A stretch of 64,000 nt of DNA from NCBI RefSeq assembly GCF_000185305.1, contig NZ_GL622200.1, forward strand, positions 1,941,760 to 2,005,759, in the 5' to 3' direction. The notes beneath the pieces were generated by a model. The model searched no databases. It was not told where the DNA came from and was given only the letters and a program-made list of their open reading frames with translations. Position numbers and translations under genes: made by a program. The DNA comes from Aggregatibacter segnis ATCC 33393. Lineage in GTDB: Bacteria > Pseudomonadota > Gammaproteobacteria > Enterobacterales > Pasteurellaceae. Of this stretch, positions 1 to 9,135 are shown piece by piece (positions within the stretch are counted from its first letter, which is position 1; every line of letters starts with the position of its first letter).

Positions 1-9
1 GACGCCTCC

Positions 10-36
10 GATGGCGCAAGCGTCCACGCTTGTGAC
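10..36. repeat. Dispersed palindromic repeat, single arm
   Basis: This 27-base stretch (core GCGCAAGCGTCCACGCTTGTG broken here as GCGCAAGC then GTCCACGCTTGTG) recurs nearly unchanged at 1311-1336 and inverted at 1358-1383. It holds an internal short dyad (CAAGCG/CGCTTG). The rest of this copy may lie outside the window. It looks like a REP-type or hairpin MITE unit. Confidence 0.5.
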
Positions 37-157
37 AATTTTCCTAAGAATTAATCAATGAACAAACGCCTTACAAAATCCTCTTACGTTGGAAATATCG
101 TCGTATCCGGTGATGGCGTAATTACATCCTAAAATTCTCTATTTTTTTATCACGATG

Positions 158-202
158 AAAAAGTGCGGTCAAAATTTACAGTGGATTTTCACCGCACTTT
201 TT
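158..202. terminator. Hairpin of paired uptake sequences
   Basis: An AAGTGCGGT uptake sequence at 161-169 and its complement at 191-199 form an inverted pair flanked by A- and T-runs. In Pasteurellaceae such pairs act as bidirectional rho-independent terminators. Confidence 0.65.
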
Positions 203-230
203 GTTTGCCTTTAGCTTTTCCCTTGAAATA

Positions 231-255
231 AAAAAGCGGCTTTAACGCCGCTTTT
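231..255 (-). terminator. Terminator of the rpe-gph-trpS operon
   Basis: Perfect hairpin, arms AAAAGCGGC (232-240) and GCCGCTTTT (247-255) with a 6-base loop, about 20 bases past the trpS stop. T-runs on both sides mean it can work in either direction. Confidence 0.8.
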
Positions 256-273
256 GTTTTTGTGTGGAATGAC

Positions 274-1278
274 TTACTTCGCGCCAATAAACCCAATGGC
301 GTCATACACTTTCGCTAACGTTTCTTGTGCACGTGCTTTGGCTTTTTCCGCACCGTCTTTAGCAATTTGGAGGAGTAATTCCTCGTTATTGCGGAAATGA
401 TGGTAGCGTTCTTGCAACGTAGTCAACATGGCAGAAACTTCGTCAGCAACAGCACCTTTCAAGTGACCATACATTTTGCCTTCAAATTCCAGCTCAAGTT
501 CTGCAATGGTTTTGCCGCTCACGCCGGAGAGAATATCGAGCAGATTGGACACGCCCGCTTTATTTTTCACGTCATAACGAATCACCGGCGGCTCATCGGA
601 GTCGGTTACCGCGCGTTTGATTTTCTTCGCAACCGCTTTCGGGTCTTCTAATAAGCCGATAACGTTGTTGCGGTTTTCGTCCGATTTAGACATTTTCTTT
701 TCAGGCTCCAACAAGGACATCACGCGTGCGCCTGCTTTCGGGATAAACACTTCCGGCACGGCAAAGTGCGGTCCGTATAACGCATTAAAACGTTGCGCGA
801 TGTCGCGGGTGATTTCCAAATGTTGTTTTTGATCTTCGCCTACCGGCACTTGGTTGGCTTGGTAAAGCAAAATGTCTGCCGCCATTAAGACCGGATAAGT
901 GAACAAGCCGACGTTGATATTTTCCGCATAACGGGCGGATTTATCTTTAAATTGGGTCATGCGACTCATTTCGCCGAAATACGTGTAACAATTTAATACC
1001 CAAGCCAACTGTGCGTGTTCCGGCACATGAGATTGAATGAAAATCGTGGATTTTGCCGGGTCGATGCCACAGGCTAAATATAACGCCAATACGTCCAAAG
1101 TGGCTTTGCGTAATGCTGCCGGGTCTTGACGCACGGTGATGGCATGTTGATCCACAATACAGAACAAGCATTCGTAGTCATCCTGCATTTTCACCCACTG
1201 ACGCAACGCACCGAGGTAGTTACCGATAGTCAATTCACCTGATGGCTGTACGCCGCTGAACACAATAGGTTTGCTCAT
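274..1278 (-). CDS. trpS: Tryptophanyl-tRNA synthetase
   Basis: This cytoplasmic class I aminoacyl-tRNA synthetase charges tRNA-Trp using ATP. The 334-residue length is normal for the family. The HIGH-type ATP motif appears as TIGN near residue 17 within [17 protein letters not shown], and the KMSKS loop is intact near residue 196 (KKMSKSDEN). The product starts MSKPIVFSG as in Haemophilus and E. coli. It is the last gene of the leftward rpe-gph-trpS cluster, the same order as in E. coli, but about 120 bases holding a palindromic repeat separate it from gph. A hairpin terminator follows the stop. The identification is firm. Confidence 0.97.
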   Translation of the reverse strand: MSKPIVFSGVQPSGELTIGNYLGALRQWVKMQDDYECLFCIVDQHAITVRQDPAALRKATLDVLALYLACGIDPAKSTIFIQSHVPEHAQLAWVLNCYTYFGEMSRMTQFKDKSARYAENINVGLFTYPVLMAADILLYQANQVPVGEDQKQHLEITRDIAQRFNALYGPHFAVPEVFIPKAGARVMSLLEPEKKMSKSDENRNNVIGLLEDPKAVAKKIKRAVTDSDEPPVIRYDVKNKAGVSNLLDILSGVSGKTIAELELEFEGKMYGHLKGAVADEVSAMLTTLQERYHHFRNNEELLLQIAKDGAEKAKARAQETLAKVYDAIGFIGAK

Positions 1279-1310
1279 TTTTACATCCTTAATTTTTAAA
1301 TCTTATTATT

Positions 1311-1383
1311 GATAGCGCAAGCATCCACGCTTGTGCTGTAGCCAAAATTAAATAAAGGCACAAACGTGGGCGTTTGCGCTATC
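1311..1383. repeat. 73-base hairpin repeat (REP/MITE-like)
   Basis: Arms of about 26 bases (1311-1336 and 1358-1383) are imperfect inverted repeats around a 21-base loop, so the unit folds into a long hairpin. The left arm matches 10-36 at the window start. It lies in the trpS-gph gap and could stabilise or terminate operon mRNA. No transposase is nearby. Confidence 0.6.
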
Positions 1384-1399
1384 CATTCAGAAGAATCAA

Positions 1400-2074
1400 T
1401 CAAACAAGCGTCAATAACGCCGCGAAATCCTCAAACACCCAATCCGGATGGGATTCAGAGATTGGAATGTTGTAGTTGTAACCGTAAGTCAACCCCACCA
1501 CCGGGCAGCCGGCATTATGGGCAGCAATAATATCATTGCGGGAATCGCCGACAAACAGCACTTGTTTCGGGTATAAGCCGAATTTACCGCATAAATAGAA
1601 TAGCGGGCCCGGGTGCGGTTTGATGGCCGGTAAAGATTGTCCGCCCAACACTTCATCAAATAACTCTTCAATGCCGAAAGCCTTTAACACAGGGCGGGTA
1701 TGTTGGGTCGGTTTGTTGGTAACCACAGCCAAACGGTAACCTTTGGCTTTAAGTTTCTGCAAGGTGTCTTTTACGTGAGGGAATAAACGGCTGCGATTGC
1801 AGATATTTTCGCCGTAAAAGATATTAAAACGCTCTTTTAATGTGGCAATTTGGCCTTCCGTCAAGGTTTTGCCCGATTGTGCCGTTGCCCATTCTAACGC
1901 GCGGGCAATTAAAATCTGCGCGCCGTTGCCAATCCAAGTGAGCACCAACGCTTCAGGCGCTTGTGGTAAATCGAATTCTGCTAATGCTGAGTTCACAGAT
2001 AGCGCCAAATCAGGCAGACTGTCCACCAAGGTGCCATCTAAATCGAAACCGATTAATTTAAACTGTCCTGTCAT
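1400..2074 (-). CDS. gph: Phosphoglycolate phosphatase (HAD superfamily)
   Basis: Gph hydrolyses 2-phosphoglycolate, mainly produced during repair of oxidatively damaged DNA ends, to glycolate and phosphate. The haloacid dehalogenase fold is clear: motif I FDLDGTLVDS (nucleophile D11, D13), motif II VVTNKPT near residue 117, and motif IV GDSRNDI near residue 176. At 224 residues it matches E. coli Gph. It follows rpe after 2 bases, so the two are probably translationally coupled, and trpS is downstream. Confidence 0.93.
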   Translation of the reverse strand: MTGQFKLIGFDLDGTLVDSLPDLALSVNSALAEFDLPQAPEALVLTWIGNGAQILIARALEWATAQSGKTLTEGQIATLKERFNIFYGENICNRSRLFPHVKDTLQKLKAKGYRLAVVTNKPTQHTRPVLKAFGIEELFDEVLGGQSLPAIKPHPGPLFYLCGKFGLYPKQVLFVGDSRNDIIAAHNAGCPVVGLTYGYNYNIPISESHPDWVFEDFAALLTLV

Positions 2075-2076
2075 GC

Positions 2077-2751
2077 TTATTTTCCTACTGCGGCTAACTG
2101 TTGACGCATTTCATCAATGACTTTTTTGTAGTCCGGCTGATCGAAAATCGCCGAACCGGCAACAAACATATCCGCACCGGCGCGGGCAATTTCTGCAATA
2201 TTGCTCGCTTTCACGCCGCCATCGACTTCCAAACGAATATCTAATCCGCTCTCATCAATGCGTTTTCTCGCCTGTTTCAGTTTTTCTAAGGTTGCCGGAA
2301 TGAAAGATTGTCCGCCAAAGCCCGGATTCACCGACATCAATAAAATAATATCCACTTTGTCCATCACATAATCTAAATAACTTAACGGCGTTGCCGGGTT
2401 AAATACTAAACCGGATTTACAACCGTTATCGCGGATAAGTTGCAAAGTGCGGTCGATATGTTCAGAGGATTCCGGGTGGAAGGTAATGTAGCTGGCACCG
2501 GCTTTAGCGAAATCCGGGATAATGCGATCCACCGGTTTCACCATCAAATGCACGTCAATCGGCGCAGTAATACCATAATCGCGTAAGGCTTTGCACACGG
2601 CAGGACCGAAAGTTAAGTTCGGGACATAATGGTTATCCATCACATCAAAATGAACGACATCACCACCGCACTTTAAGACATTTTCCACATCTTCACCCAA
2701 ACGCGCTAAGTCAGCAGAAAGAATGGAAGGAGCAATTAAATAGGGTTTCAT
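2077..2751 (-). CDS. rpe: Ribulose-phosphate 3-epimerase
   Basis: This enzyme interconverts D-ribulose 5-phosphate and D-xylulose 5-phosphate in the pentose phosphate pathway. It is a TIM barrel of 224 residues, with the metal and active-site segments [21 protein letters not shown] and LEVDGGVK. I chose the ATG at 2751, giving MKPYLIAPS; a GTG two codons upstream is possible, but the GAGG ribosome site is well spaced only for the ATG. It heads the leftward rpe-gph-trpS operon and is divergent from ftsB. In E. coli dam precedes rpe; here it does not. Confidence 0.95.
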   Translation of the reverse strand: MKPYLIAPSILSADLARLGEDVENVLKCGGDVVHFDVMDNHYVPNLTFGPAVCKALRDYGITAPIDVHLMVKPVDRIIPDFAKAGASYITFHPESSEHIDRTLQLIRDNGCKSGLVFNPATPLSYLDYVMDKVDIILLMSVNPGFGGQSFIPATLEKLKQARKRIDESGLDIRLEVDGGVKASNIAEIARAGADMFVAGSAIFDQPDYKKVIDEMRQQLAAVGK

Positions 2752-2905
2752 GGGCACCTCACAGGCTATTAAAAATTACCTTATCTTACTACGATACACC
2801 TCAATTTTTAAGAAATTATTCGGCGCCGGGCGGGCAATATCGCATTTTGGTACAATTCAAGGTAAACTAAGCGCAATTTTTTTCGATTCGATTTACCGGT
2901 TTTTT

Positions 2906-3184
2906 ATGCGCTTATTTCTCTCTTTATTATTTGCGGTTTTAGTGCTGTTCCAATACGATTTTTGGTTCGGCAAAAACGGCTATTGGGATTATAAAAACAC
3001 CACCAAAGAAATCGCCGTCCATCAACAGGAAAATGAAAAACTTTCCCAACGAAATCAAATCATTGCTGCAGAAATTAAAGACTTAAAAGAAGGGGTGGAT
3101 GCCATTGAAGAGCGCGCCCGTTTACAGCATGAAATGGTGAAACCAAACGAAACTTTCTATCACATCGTCAAAGAACACAAATAA
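2906..3184 (+). CDS. ftsB: Cell division protein FtsB
   Basis: A 92-residue bitopic inner-membrane protein of the divisome, partner of FtsL and FtsQ. One N-terminal membrane helix ([20 protein letters not shown]) is followed by a coiled coil (residues about 30-70) and a short periplasmic tail. The longer open frame to about 2750 is rejected because MRLFLSLL at 2906 matches the known FtsB start and length. The stop overlaps the ispD start by one base (TAATG), so it leads the ftsB-ispD-ispF-truD-surE operon, as in E. coli. Confidence 0.93.
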   Translation: MRLFLSLLFAVLVLFQYDFWFGKNGYWDYKNTTKEIAVHQQENEKLSQRNQIIAAEIKDLKEGVDAIEERARLQHEMVKPNETFYHIVKEHK

Positions 3185-3879
3185 TGACCTCAAATCGCAA
3201 GATTATCGCCGTTGTGCCGGCGGCCGGCATTGGCAGTCGGATGCAGGCGGACAAACCGAAACAATACCTTCCTATTCACGGACACCCCATTTTGCAGCAC
3301 ACCTTAAACGTGTTGCTTTCTTATCCACACATCAGCCAAATCGTGTTGGCAGTGGCTGCCGACGATCCTTACATTGCTCAACTTAACCTGACACAAAACC
3401 CGAAAATTACGTTAGTCGAAGGTGGAGAAACCCGTGCTGATTCGGTGTTAAACGGATTAAAAGCGATACAAAATGCCGGCACGGATGTTTGGGTAATGGT
3501 GCATGATGCGGCACGTCCTTGTTTAACCCACGGCGATTTGGATAAATTGCTTGAAATTAATGATGACAATGGCGCGATTTTGGCGATTCCGGCGACGGAT
3601 ACCATCAAGCGTGCCCTACCTTCACAACAAATTGCCCACACTGAAGATCGCAGCCAACTTTGGCTAGCGCAAACGCCACAATTTTTCCGCGCAGAGTTAT
3701 TACGAAATGCGTTAATCCACGCCCAACGACAACAGCTTGCCGTGACTGATGAAGCCTCTGCCATGGAACTCGCGGGATTTCAACCGCACTTAGTGGCAGG
3801 ACGTAGCGATAATATTAAAGTCACCCGCCCGGAAGATTTGGCGCTGGCAGAATTTTATTTAATGAGGAAGACAACATGA
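3184..3879 (+). CDS. ispD: 2-C-methyl-D-erythritol 4-phosphate cytidylyltransferase
   Basis: IspD transfers CMP from CTP to MEP, the third step of the MEP isoprenoid pathway. The nucleotide loop [18 protein letters not shown] lies at residues 12-29, the central VHDAARPC motif near residue 105, and the C-terminal [14 protein letters not shown] is typical. At 231 residues it is a stand-alone enzyme, not the IspDF fusion. It overlaps ftsB by 1 base and ispF by 4. Confidence 0.96.
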   Translation: MTSNRKIIAVVPAAGIGSRMQADKPKQYLPIHGHPILQHTLNVLLSYPHISQIVLAVAADDPYIAQLNLTQNPKITLVEGGETRADSVLNGLKAIQNAGTDVWVMVHDAARPCLTHGDLDKLLEINDDNGAILAIPATDTIKRALPSQQIAHTEDRSQLWLAQTPQFFRAELLRNALIHAQRQQLAVTDEASAMELAGFQPHLVAGRSDNIKVTRPEDLALAEFYLMRKTT

Positions 3880-4355
3880 TACGAATCGGCCATGGTTTTG
3901 ACGTTCACGCTTTCGGCACCGACAACCCGCTCATTATCGGCGGCGTCACCATTCCCTTTGACAAAGGCTTTATCGCTCATTCCGACGGCGATGTGGCGCT
4001 CCATGCGCTAACCGATGCCTTACTCGGCGCAGTCGCCTTGGGTGACATCGGCAAATTATTTCCCGACACTGACATGCAATACAAAGGCGCAGACAGCCGC
4101 GTGTTATTGCGCGAGGCGTACCGTCAAGTACAGGAAAAAGGCTATGTCGTAGGCAACGTGGATGTCACCATCATCGCCCAAGCGCCAAAAATGCGTCCAC
4201 ACATTGATGCCATGCGCGCCCTGATCGCACAGGATTTGTCTGTCGACATCGAACAAGTCAACGTCAAAGCCACCACCTCAGAAAAGCTTGGCTTTACCGG
4301 TCGCGGTGAAGGCATTGCCTGCGAAGCAGTGGCATTGTTGGTACGCAAATCATGA
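3876..4355 (+). CDS. ispF: 2-C-methyl-D-erythritol 2,4-cyclodiphosphate synthase
   Basis: IspF cyclises CDP-ME 2-phosphate to MEcPP with loss of CMP in the MEP pathway. The metal site GHGFDVHAF (D8, H10) and the [17 protein letters not shown] segment with the third metal histidine are intact, as is [14 protein letters not shown] near the C-terminus. The length is 159 residues, normal for this trimeric enzyme. It overlaps both ispD and truD by 4 bases (ATGA), which suggests translational coupling. Confidence 0.96.
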   Translation: MIRIGHGFDVHAFGTDNPLIIGGVTIPFDKGFIAHSDGDVALHALTDALLGAVALGDIGKLFPDTDMQYKGADSRVLLREAYRQVQEKGYVVGNVDVTIIAQAPKMRPHIDAMRALIAQDLSVDIEQVNVKATTSEKLGFTGRGEGIACEAVALLVRKS

Positions 4356-5362
4356 TGGATTTAGCCTATTTGCAAAAAACACCGCCAAAACAGACCGCAC
4401 TTTTAAAAGCGGAATATGCGGATTTTGTGGTGAAAGAACAGCTCGGCTACGACATGAGTGGCGATGGTGAATTTGTTGCCGTGAAAGTGCGCAAAACCGA
4501 TTGCAACACCTTGTTTGTAGGCGAGCAACTGGCAAAATTCGCCGGCATTTCTGCGCGCAACATGAGCTACGCCGGTTTGAAAGATCGCAAAGCCGTTACC
4601 GAGCAATGGTTCAGTCTGCAAATGCCCGGACAACCGACACCGGATTTCAATCAATTTTCTCTCGAAGGGGTAGAAATTCTCGACGTCACCCGCCACCAAC
4701 GCAAAATTCGTATCGGCAGCTTACAAGGCAATCATTTTGAGATTTTGCTCCGCAACACTGAAGAAACCGACGAACTCAAAGTGCGGTTAGATTTTCTGGC
4801 AAAAAACGGCTTCCCAAATTATTTCACCGAACAACGTTTTGGCCGTGATGGCAATAACTTAGCGCAGGCGTTACGCTGGGCAAACGGCGAAATTAACGTC
4901 AAAGATCGCAATAAGCGTAGCTTCTATCTTTCTGCTGCGCGTAGCGAAATTTTTAATTTAATCGTGTCCAAACGGATGGAATTAGACTTGGCACAGCAGA
5001 TTTTGGTCGGCGATGTTTTACAACTGAACGGTTCGCACAGCTGGTTTGTGGTGAACGAGTCGGAAGATTTGGCGCAGCTGCAACAGCGTTTGGCACAACA
5101 AGATGTTTTACTCACAGCGCCACTTATCGGCGAAGAAGAGAAAAGTGCGGTCGATTTTGAACATGAAATTTTCGCACAACATCAGGCGTTATTCGCGTTA
5201 ATGCGCCAAGAACGTATGAAAGCGGCACGCCGCCCAATATTAATGCAGCCACAGCAATTCCAATGGCAATTTGAACCAAACGGCTTGCGCCTTCAATTTG
5301 ACTTACCGGCGGGCAGTTATGCCACTGCGCTCATTCGCGAATTGGTCAATGTCGAAAATTAA
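4352..5362 (+). CDS. truD: tRNA pseudouridine(13) synthase TruD
   Basis: TruD isomerises U13 of tRNA-Glu to pseudouridine. The catalytic aspartate is D78 in the motif [17 protein letters not shown], and [13 protein letters not shown], typical of the family, lies near residue 155. The 336-residue length matches E. coli TruD. Two ATG codons (4352 and 4355) are available; the first overlaps the ispF stop. It belongs to the conserved ftsB-to-nlpD block. Confidence 0.94.
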   Translation: MMDLAYLQKTPPKQTALLKAEYADFVVKEQLGYDMSGDGEFVAVKVRKTDCNTLFVGEQLAKFAGISARNMSYAGLKDRKAVTEQWFSLQMPGQPTPDFNQFSLEGVEILDVTRHQRKIRIGSLQGNHFEILLRNTEETDELKVRLDFLAKNGFPNYFTEQRFGRDGNNLAQALRWANGEINVKDRNKRSFYLSAARSEIFNLIVSKRMELDLAQQILVGDVLQLNGSHSWFVVNESEDLAQLQQRLAQQDVLLTAPLIGEEEKSAVDFEHEIFAQHQALFALMRQERMKAARRPILMQPQQFQWQFEPNGLRLQFDLPAGSYATALIRELVNVEN

Positions 5363-5376
5363 AACACAGGAAGAAT

Positions 5377-6117
5377 ATGAATATTTTATTGAGTAACGAC
5401 GACGGCATTCACGCGCCGGGCATTCGCGCCATGGCAGATGCCTTGCGCAAGATCGCCAACGTCACCATCGTCGCACCTGACAGCAACCGCAGTGCCGCCT
5501 CAAGTTCGTTAACCTTAGTGAAACCATTACAACCGTTACATTTAGAAAGTGGCGATTATTGCGTTAACGGTACGCCCGCCGATTGCGTGCACATTGCGCT
5601 CAACGGTTTTCTTTCCGGGCGCATCGATTTAGTGGTATCCGGCATTAACGCCGGCGCAAACTTGGGGGACGATGTATTGTATTCCGGTACCGTGGCCGCC
5701 GCCTTTGAAGGGCGCCACCTTGGCTTGCCGTCTATTGCGGTGTCTCTTGACGGCCGTCAACATTTTGAAACGGCAGCCCGTGTGGTATGTGAACTCGTCC
5801 CTAAATTACATTCTCAATTATTGGGCAAACACGAAATTCTTAATATTAATGTGCCGGATGTGCCTTATGAAGAGCTCAAAGGCATTAAAGTCTGCCATTT
5901 GGGTTACCGTTCTTCTTCCGCCGAAGTCATTAAACAAAAAAGCCCGCGTGGCGAAGATATTTATTGGATCGGGCTGAGCGGATTGCCGGAATATGAGGGC
6001 GAAGGTACAGATTTTCATGCGGTAAAAAACGGCTATGTCTCCATCACGCCAATTCAAGTGGACATGACGGCGCACCACTCAATGAAGGCTTTACAACATT
6101 GGTTAGAAAGTGAATAA
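5377..6117 (+). CDS. surE: 5'/3'-nucleotidase SurE
   Basis: SurE is a metal-dependent nucleoside monophosphatase and exopolyphosphatase. The metal aspartates D8 and D9 are in [12 protein letters not shown], followed by [14 protein letters not shown] and [12 protein letters not shown]; all are diagnostic. The 246-residue length is close to E. coli SurE (253). An AGGAAG ribosome site precedes the ATG. In enterobacteria pcm follows; here a DedA-like gene takes its place, and no pcm is present. Confidence 0.95.
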   Translation: MNILLSNDDGIHAPGIRAMADALRKIANVTIVAPDSNRSAASSSLTLVKPLQPLHLESGDYCVNGTPADCVHIALNGFLSGRIDLVVSGINAGANLGDDVLYSGTVAAAFEGRHLGLPSIAVSLDGRQHFETAARVVCELVPKLHSQLLGKHEILNINVPDVPYEELKGIKVCHLGYRSSSAEVIKQKSPRGEDIYWIGLSGLPEYEGEGTDFHAVKNGYVSITPIQVDMTAHHSMKALQHWLESE

Positions 6118-6144
6118 TTTCACCCTTCAAGATAAGGAAACGAA

Positions 6145-6720
6145 ATGAATTTGTTTGGCACAATGTACGATAAAACCATGGCTTGGTCGAAACACCGTTT
6201 CGCCCCATTTTGGTTATCGTTTGTCAGTTTTATCGAAGCAATTTTCTTCCCCATTCCGCCGGATGTCATGCTTATCCCAATGTCCATGTCAAAACCGCAA
6301 AGTGCGGTCAAATTTGCCTTATTTACGGCGATTGCTTCCGTGTTGGGTGGCATCATCGGTTATGCATTGGGTTATTATGCGTTTGATTTTGTAGAACATT
6401 ACATCAACCAATGGGGCTATCAAGCACATTGGCAAACCGCTATTCAATGGTTTGAAAAATGGGGTATTTTAGTGGTGTTTGTGGCAGGTTTCTCACCAAT
6501 TCCTTACAAAGTTTTCACCATCTGTGCCGGCGTGATGCAAATGGCATTTTTACCCTTTGTCATCACCGCGTTTATTTCTCGTGCGGCAAGGTTCTTATTG
6601 GTCGCTAAATTAGCGGCTTGGGGTGGCGAAAAATTTGCAGCAAAACTGCGCAAATCCATTGAAGTCATCGGTTGGTCGGTGGTGATTTTAGCCGTTGTCG
6701 CTTATTTTATTTTACGTTAA
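6145..6720 (+). CDS. DedA-family (YqaA-like) inner-membrane protein
   Basis: A 191-residue polytopic protein of the DedA/VTT (SNARE-associated) superfamily, whose members help flip or recycle lipid carriers such as undecaprenyl phosphate. The family signature is visible as FIEAIFFPIPPDVML near residue 30, GGIIGYALGYYAF near residue 70, and FSPIPYKVFTICAGVMQM near residue 120, with further hydrophobic helices to the C-terminus. It sits between surE and the nlpD-related genes. Its exact substrate cannot be told from sequence. Confidence 0.8.
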   Translation: MNLFGTMYDKTMAWSKHRFAPFWLSFVSFIEAIFFPIPPDVMLIPMSMSKPQSAVKFALFTAIASVLGGIIGYALGYYAFDFVEHYINQWGYQAHWQTAIQWFEKWGILVVFVAGFSPIPYKVFTICAGVMQMAFLPFVITAFISRAARFLLVAKLAAWGGEKFAAKLRKSIEVIGWSVVILAVVAYFILR

Positions 6721-6733
6721 TCAAGGTTATAAA

Positions 6734-6922
6734 ATGAAAAAATCAATTTTATTATTGTCTATGGTATTAACTCTCGCAGCCTGTTCTTCTGATGATGCTC
6801 GCAAAGACGAAAATTCACTTCCGCCGGGCATTATGCAACCGGTAGAAGGCACCGGTGCTATCGCAGGCGGTAGTTGGATGCCGGAAATTCAACAACAACG
6901 TATGCCAACAAATATGCAATAA
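6734..6922 (+). CDS. Small lipoprotein, partial copy of the NlpD N-terminus
   Basis: This gene encodes 62 residues. Its signal peptide with lipobox LAAC (cleavage before C19) predicts a lipoprotein. The mature part (PPGIMQPVEGTGAIAGG, then WMPEIQQ near the end) repeats the start of the NlpD encoded just downstream (SPGMMQPVD, then WEPQIQQ). It has no LysM or peptidase domain. The ATG at 6734 follows the upstream stop by 13 bases, and nlpD begins 11 bases after its own stop. The likely origin is a tandem partial duplication of nlpD; whether the product has a function is unknown. Confidence 0.75.
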   Translation: MKKSILLLSMVLTLAACSSDDARKDENSLPPGIMQPVEGTGAIAGGSWMPEIQQQRMPTNMQ

Positions 6923-6933
6923 GGAATACCTCT

Positions 6934-8118
6934 ATGAAAAAATCCTTTTTACTTTTACCAATTACCCTTGCTGTTCTTACAGCTTGTAGCTCAGATTCTC
7001 CAGCCCCGGTAGAAAGTGCCGACGGCACATTATCACCGGGCATGATGCAGCCGGTTGACAACCCATCTATGGGCGGTAATGCCACTTGGGAACCACAAAT
7101 TCAACAAAGTAGCGTACCCAACAGCATGAACACGCCAATGCCTCAAGCGCCGGCACAATCTGCGCCACAGCCGAATTTCCAACCAACTTATCAACCTCAA
7201 CCGGTACAAAAACCACAAGCGGCGCCGGCAGTGCAAAATAAACCACAACAAACCTCGCAGGATTTCACGATTCCGCGCAATCCAACCACCAACGCACCGG
7301 ATTACAGCCAAATTAACAAAGGCTTCTACAAAGGTAACACCTACACCGTGCGCAAAGGCGATACCATGTTCCTTATCGCGTATATTTCCGGTTTAGATGT
7401 AAAAGAATTAGCGGCTTTAAATAATATGAAGGAACCTTACAATTTAAGCGTAGGGCAAACCTTGAAAGTGTCTAACGGACGTACTCAAAGCGTGGCACAA
7501 CCTGCTGTTGCGCCTCAACCACAAGCGCCAGTTCAACAACCGGTGAGCACTGAGCCAACCGTTACTTACACGCCGGGTGCAAATGGCACACAATATGGTT
7601 CTGATGGCACTATCACCGGCCCGGTAAAAGCCACCGCAGGCGGTTTACCGCCGGTAAATAGCGCACCGGTAAATCAACCAGTACAAGTTCAAAACCAACC
7701 TGTGGTAAGCCAACCAATCCCACAAGACAATGCACCGGTCGCCTCCACCATTGCTTGGCGCTGGCCAACAAGTGGTAATGTCGTTCAAGGTTTTTCTAGC
7801 TCCGATGGTGGCAATAAAGGGATTGATATTGGCGGCTCTCGTGGTCAAGCCGTTAACGCAGCAGCAGGTGGCCGTGTCGTTTACGCCGGCAATGCACTCC
7901 GCGGTTACGGAAATCTTATCATCATCAAACATAACGATGATTTCCTTAGTGCCTATGCCCACAACGACAGCATCTTAGTGAAAGATCAGCAAGAAGTGAA
8001 AGCCGGCCAACAAATCGCCAAAATGGGTAACACCGGCACCAACGATGTAAAACTTCACTTTGAAATTCGCTACAAAGGCAAATCTGTGGATCCAACACGT
8101 TATTTACCACGTCGTTAA
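6934..8118 (+). CDS. nlpD: Divisome-associated lipoprotein NlpD (LysM + LytM)
   Basis: NlpD activates the amidase AmiC for septal peptidoglycan splitting. The 394-residue protein has a signal peptide with lipobox LTAC, a long Pro/Gln-rich linker, a LysM domain (TYTVRKGDTMFLIA to LSVGQTLKV, about residues 130-175), a second linker, and a C-terminal M23/LytM domain. The LytM active site is degenerate: the HxxxD motif reads NKGIDIGG, and LHFEIR replaces HxH, as expected for an activator rather than a hydrolase. The ATG at 6934 has the ribosome site AAGGAA upstream. rpoS, its usual neighbour, is absent. In Haemophilus this gene is called lppB. Confidence 0.93.
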   Translation: MKKSFLLLPITLAVLTACSSDSPAPVESADGTLSPGMMQPVDNPSMGGNATWEPQIQQSSVPNSMNTPMPQAPAQSAPQPNFQPTYQPQPVQKPQAAPAVQNKPQQTSQDFTIPRNPTTNAPDYSQINKGFYKGNTYTVRKGDTMFLIAYISGLDVKELAALNNMKEPYNLSVGQTLKVSNGRTQSVAQPAVAPQPQAPVQQPVSTEPTVTYTPGANGTQYGSDGTITGPVKATAGGLPPVNSAPVNQPVQVQNQPVVSQPIPQDNAPVASTIAWRWPTSGNVVQGFSSSDGGNKGIDIGGSRGQAVNAAAGGRVVYAGNALRGYGNLIIIKHNDDFLSAYAHNDSILVKDQQEVKAGQQIAKMGNTGTNDVKLHFEIRYKGKSVDPTRYLPRR

Positions 8119-8135
8119 TTTCAACTTATAAAACT

Positions 8136-8180
8136 AAAAGTGCGGTCAGAAATTTAATCATTTTTCTGACCGCACTTTTT
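8136..8180 (+). terminator. nlpD terminator made of paired uptake sequences
   Basis: AAAAGTGCGGTCAGAAA and its near-perfect complement at the right form a 17-base-pair stem ending in T-runs, 18 bases after the nlpD stop. Each arm contains one AAGTGCGGT uptake sequence. Confidence 0.85.
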
Positions 8181-8216
8181 ATTTAATCAATTCAGGCTAT
8201 TATTTTGCGACTCAAC

Positions 8217-8245
8217 TTGAATCGCCCCGACTTTTGCGCTAAAGT
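8217..8245 (+). promoter_or_regulatory. Promoter of selC
   Basis: A -35 box TTGAAT (8217-8222), 17-base spacer and -10 box TAAAGT (8240-8245) place the start about 12 bases before the tRNA 5' end. The following bases TCGCACC are GC-rich, like the discriminator of stable-RNA promoters. Confidence 0.6.
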
Positions 8246-8263
8246 TCGCACCAATTTCGAAAA

Positions 8264-8358
8264 GGAAGATCGTCGTTTCCGGTGAAGCGGCAGGACTTCA
8301 AATCCTGTTGAGGCTGCCAGCAGTCTCGGGTAGGTTCAACTCCTACGATCTTCCGCCA
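8264..8358 (+). tRNA. selC: tRNA-Sec(TCA)
   Basis: This 95-nucleotide RNA is the selenocysteine tRNA that decodes in-frame UGA codons. It begins GGAAGATCG and ends CGATCTTCCGCCA, giving the extended 8-bp acceptor stem of bacterial tRNA-Sec, with encoded CCA. The anticodon TCA is at 8298-8300 inside the stem CAGGA/TCCTG, and a long variable arm follows. It is nearly identical to E. coli selC. selA and selB are in this same window at 40.5-43.8 kb. selC is a common integration target, and an integrase remnant starts about 100 bases downstream. Confidence 0.97.
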
Positions 8359-8454
8359 ATCCATGTAATCCCGCATAAATCCACATAAACAACCCACCAA
8401 CCCAATATCTAAAAAGCTTTATTGTAAATCTACATAAGCTACTAGTAATCGTTT

Positions 8455-8820
8455 TTTAGTTACTATCATCCTCACACCAAGAAGAGGGATAAATTAGGCT
8501 TAGGAAGCTATCCTGAATTTTCCCTTGCTGATGTGCGCGCCAAGCGTGAAGAATATTGGCGCTTATTGGCATTAATGCCTTCAAGCCATTAGAGCATGTG
8601 GGGAAATTAGAGACCATCAGGAAAATATTGAACAACGTAAATCATGTTATGTGTTTCGCCTTGCACCGTGGATTAATTACCAGCAACAACTTAGCCGAAA
8701 TTCAACGGGAATTTGATAAACTGCGCGTAAAAGGCATGAATACCATAGCGCCTGACGAGTTGGCGGAATTTTTAGCAAATTTTTATCAAGCAAGAGATGA
8801 CGGTAGATTTTCTCTGTTGT
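8455..8820 (+). pseudogene. Decayed tyrosine integrase at selC
   Basis: Fragments of a P4-type integrase are readable in order: FSYYHPHTKKRDKLGLGSYP then EFSLADVRAKREEY (about 8455-8565), then after a deletion INAFKPLEHVGKLETIRKIL and MCFALHRGLITSNNLAE up to APDELAEFLANF near 8790. They align with the intact integrase at 61119-62390 (IFNYYHPFTKKRK, LETLRRSIQKLNEIMDFALHR, PEDLPEFL). The N-terminus, the centre and the whole catalytic domain are missing. An open frame from 8556 to 8906 covers only the second part. It marks an old element lost from selC. Confidence 0.82.
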
Positions 8821-9061
8821 CGTTTTATACCGTGATGTTGGAAGATAATTTTCACATTTCTAACCCTCCTCATCTTTTGGTTAAATTGCTTTTTTATAAT
8901 TCCTGAAAACTTCTTTTTTATAGCGTTCAGAAACCTCCCGATTACCGCCATTTTTTATAGGCACTTTAGATTTTAGTTATATGGAATAAAAATCAAATTA
9001 TGCAGTTCTAGCAATAACAGTAATTAACAATTCAGATGAACCTAGCCCAATAAACTAAAAT

Positions 9062-9096
9062 AAAAAGCCTTTAAAACAAAAGTTTTAAAGTCTTTT
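9062..9096 (-). terminator. Terminator of ydbH-ynbE
   Basis: Hairpin with arms AAAAAGCCTTTAAAAC and GTTTTAAAGTCTTTTT (one mismatch) around a 3-4 base loop, 40 bases past the ynbE stop. The rest of 8907-9135 shows no gene. Confidence 0.7.
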
Positions 9097-9135
9097 TATT
9101 TCTTATAATATGGAGCGAACTTATGCGGAATTTCC

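Noticed and set aside
58..132. 25-codon frame MNKRLTKSSYVG... at the window start
   Set aside because: No ribosome site, no recognisable family, and the upstream context is cut by the window edge.
2750..2905. N-terminal extension of the ftsB frame
   Set aside because: It overlaps the rpe start and promoter region and has no FtsB similarity; MRLFLSLL at 2906 fits the family start.
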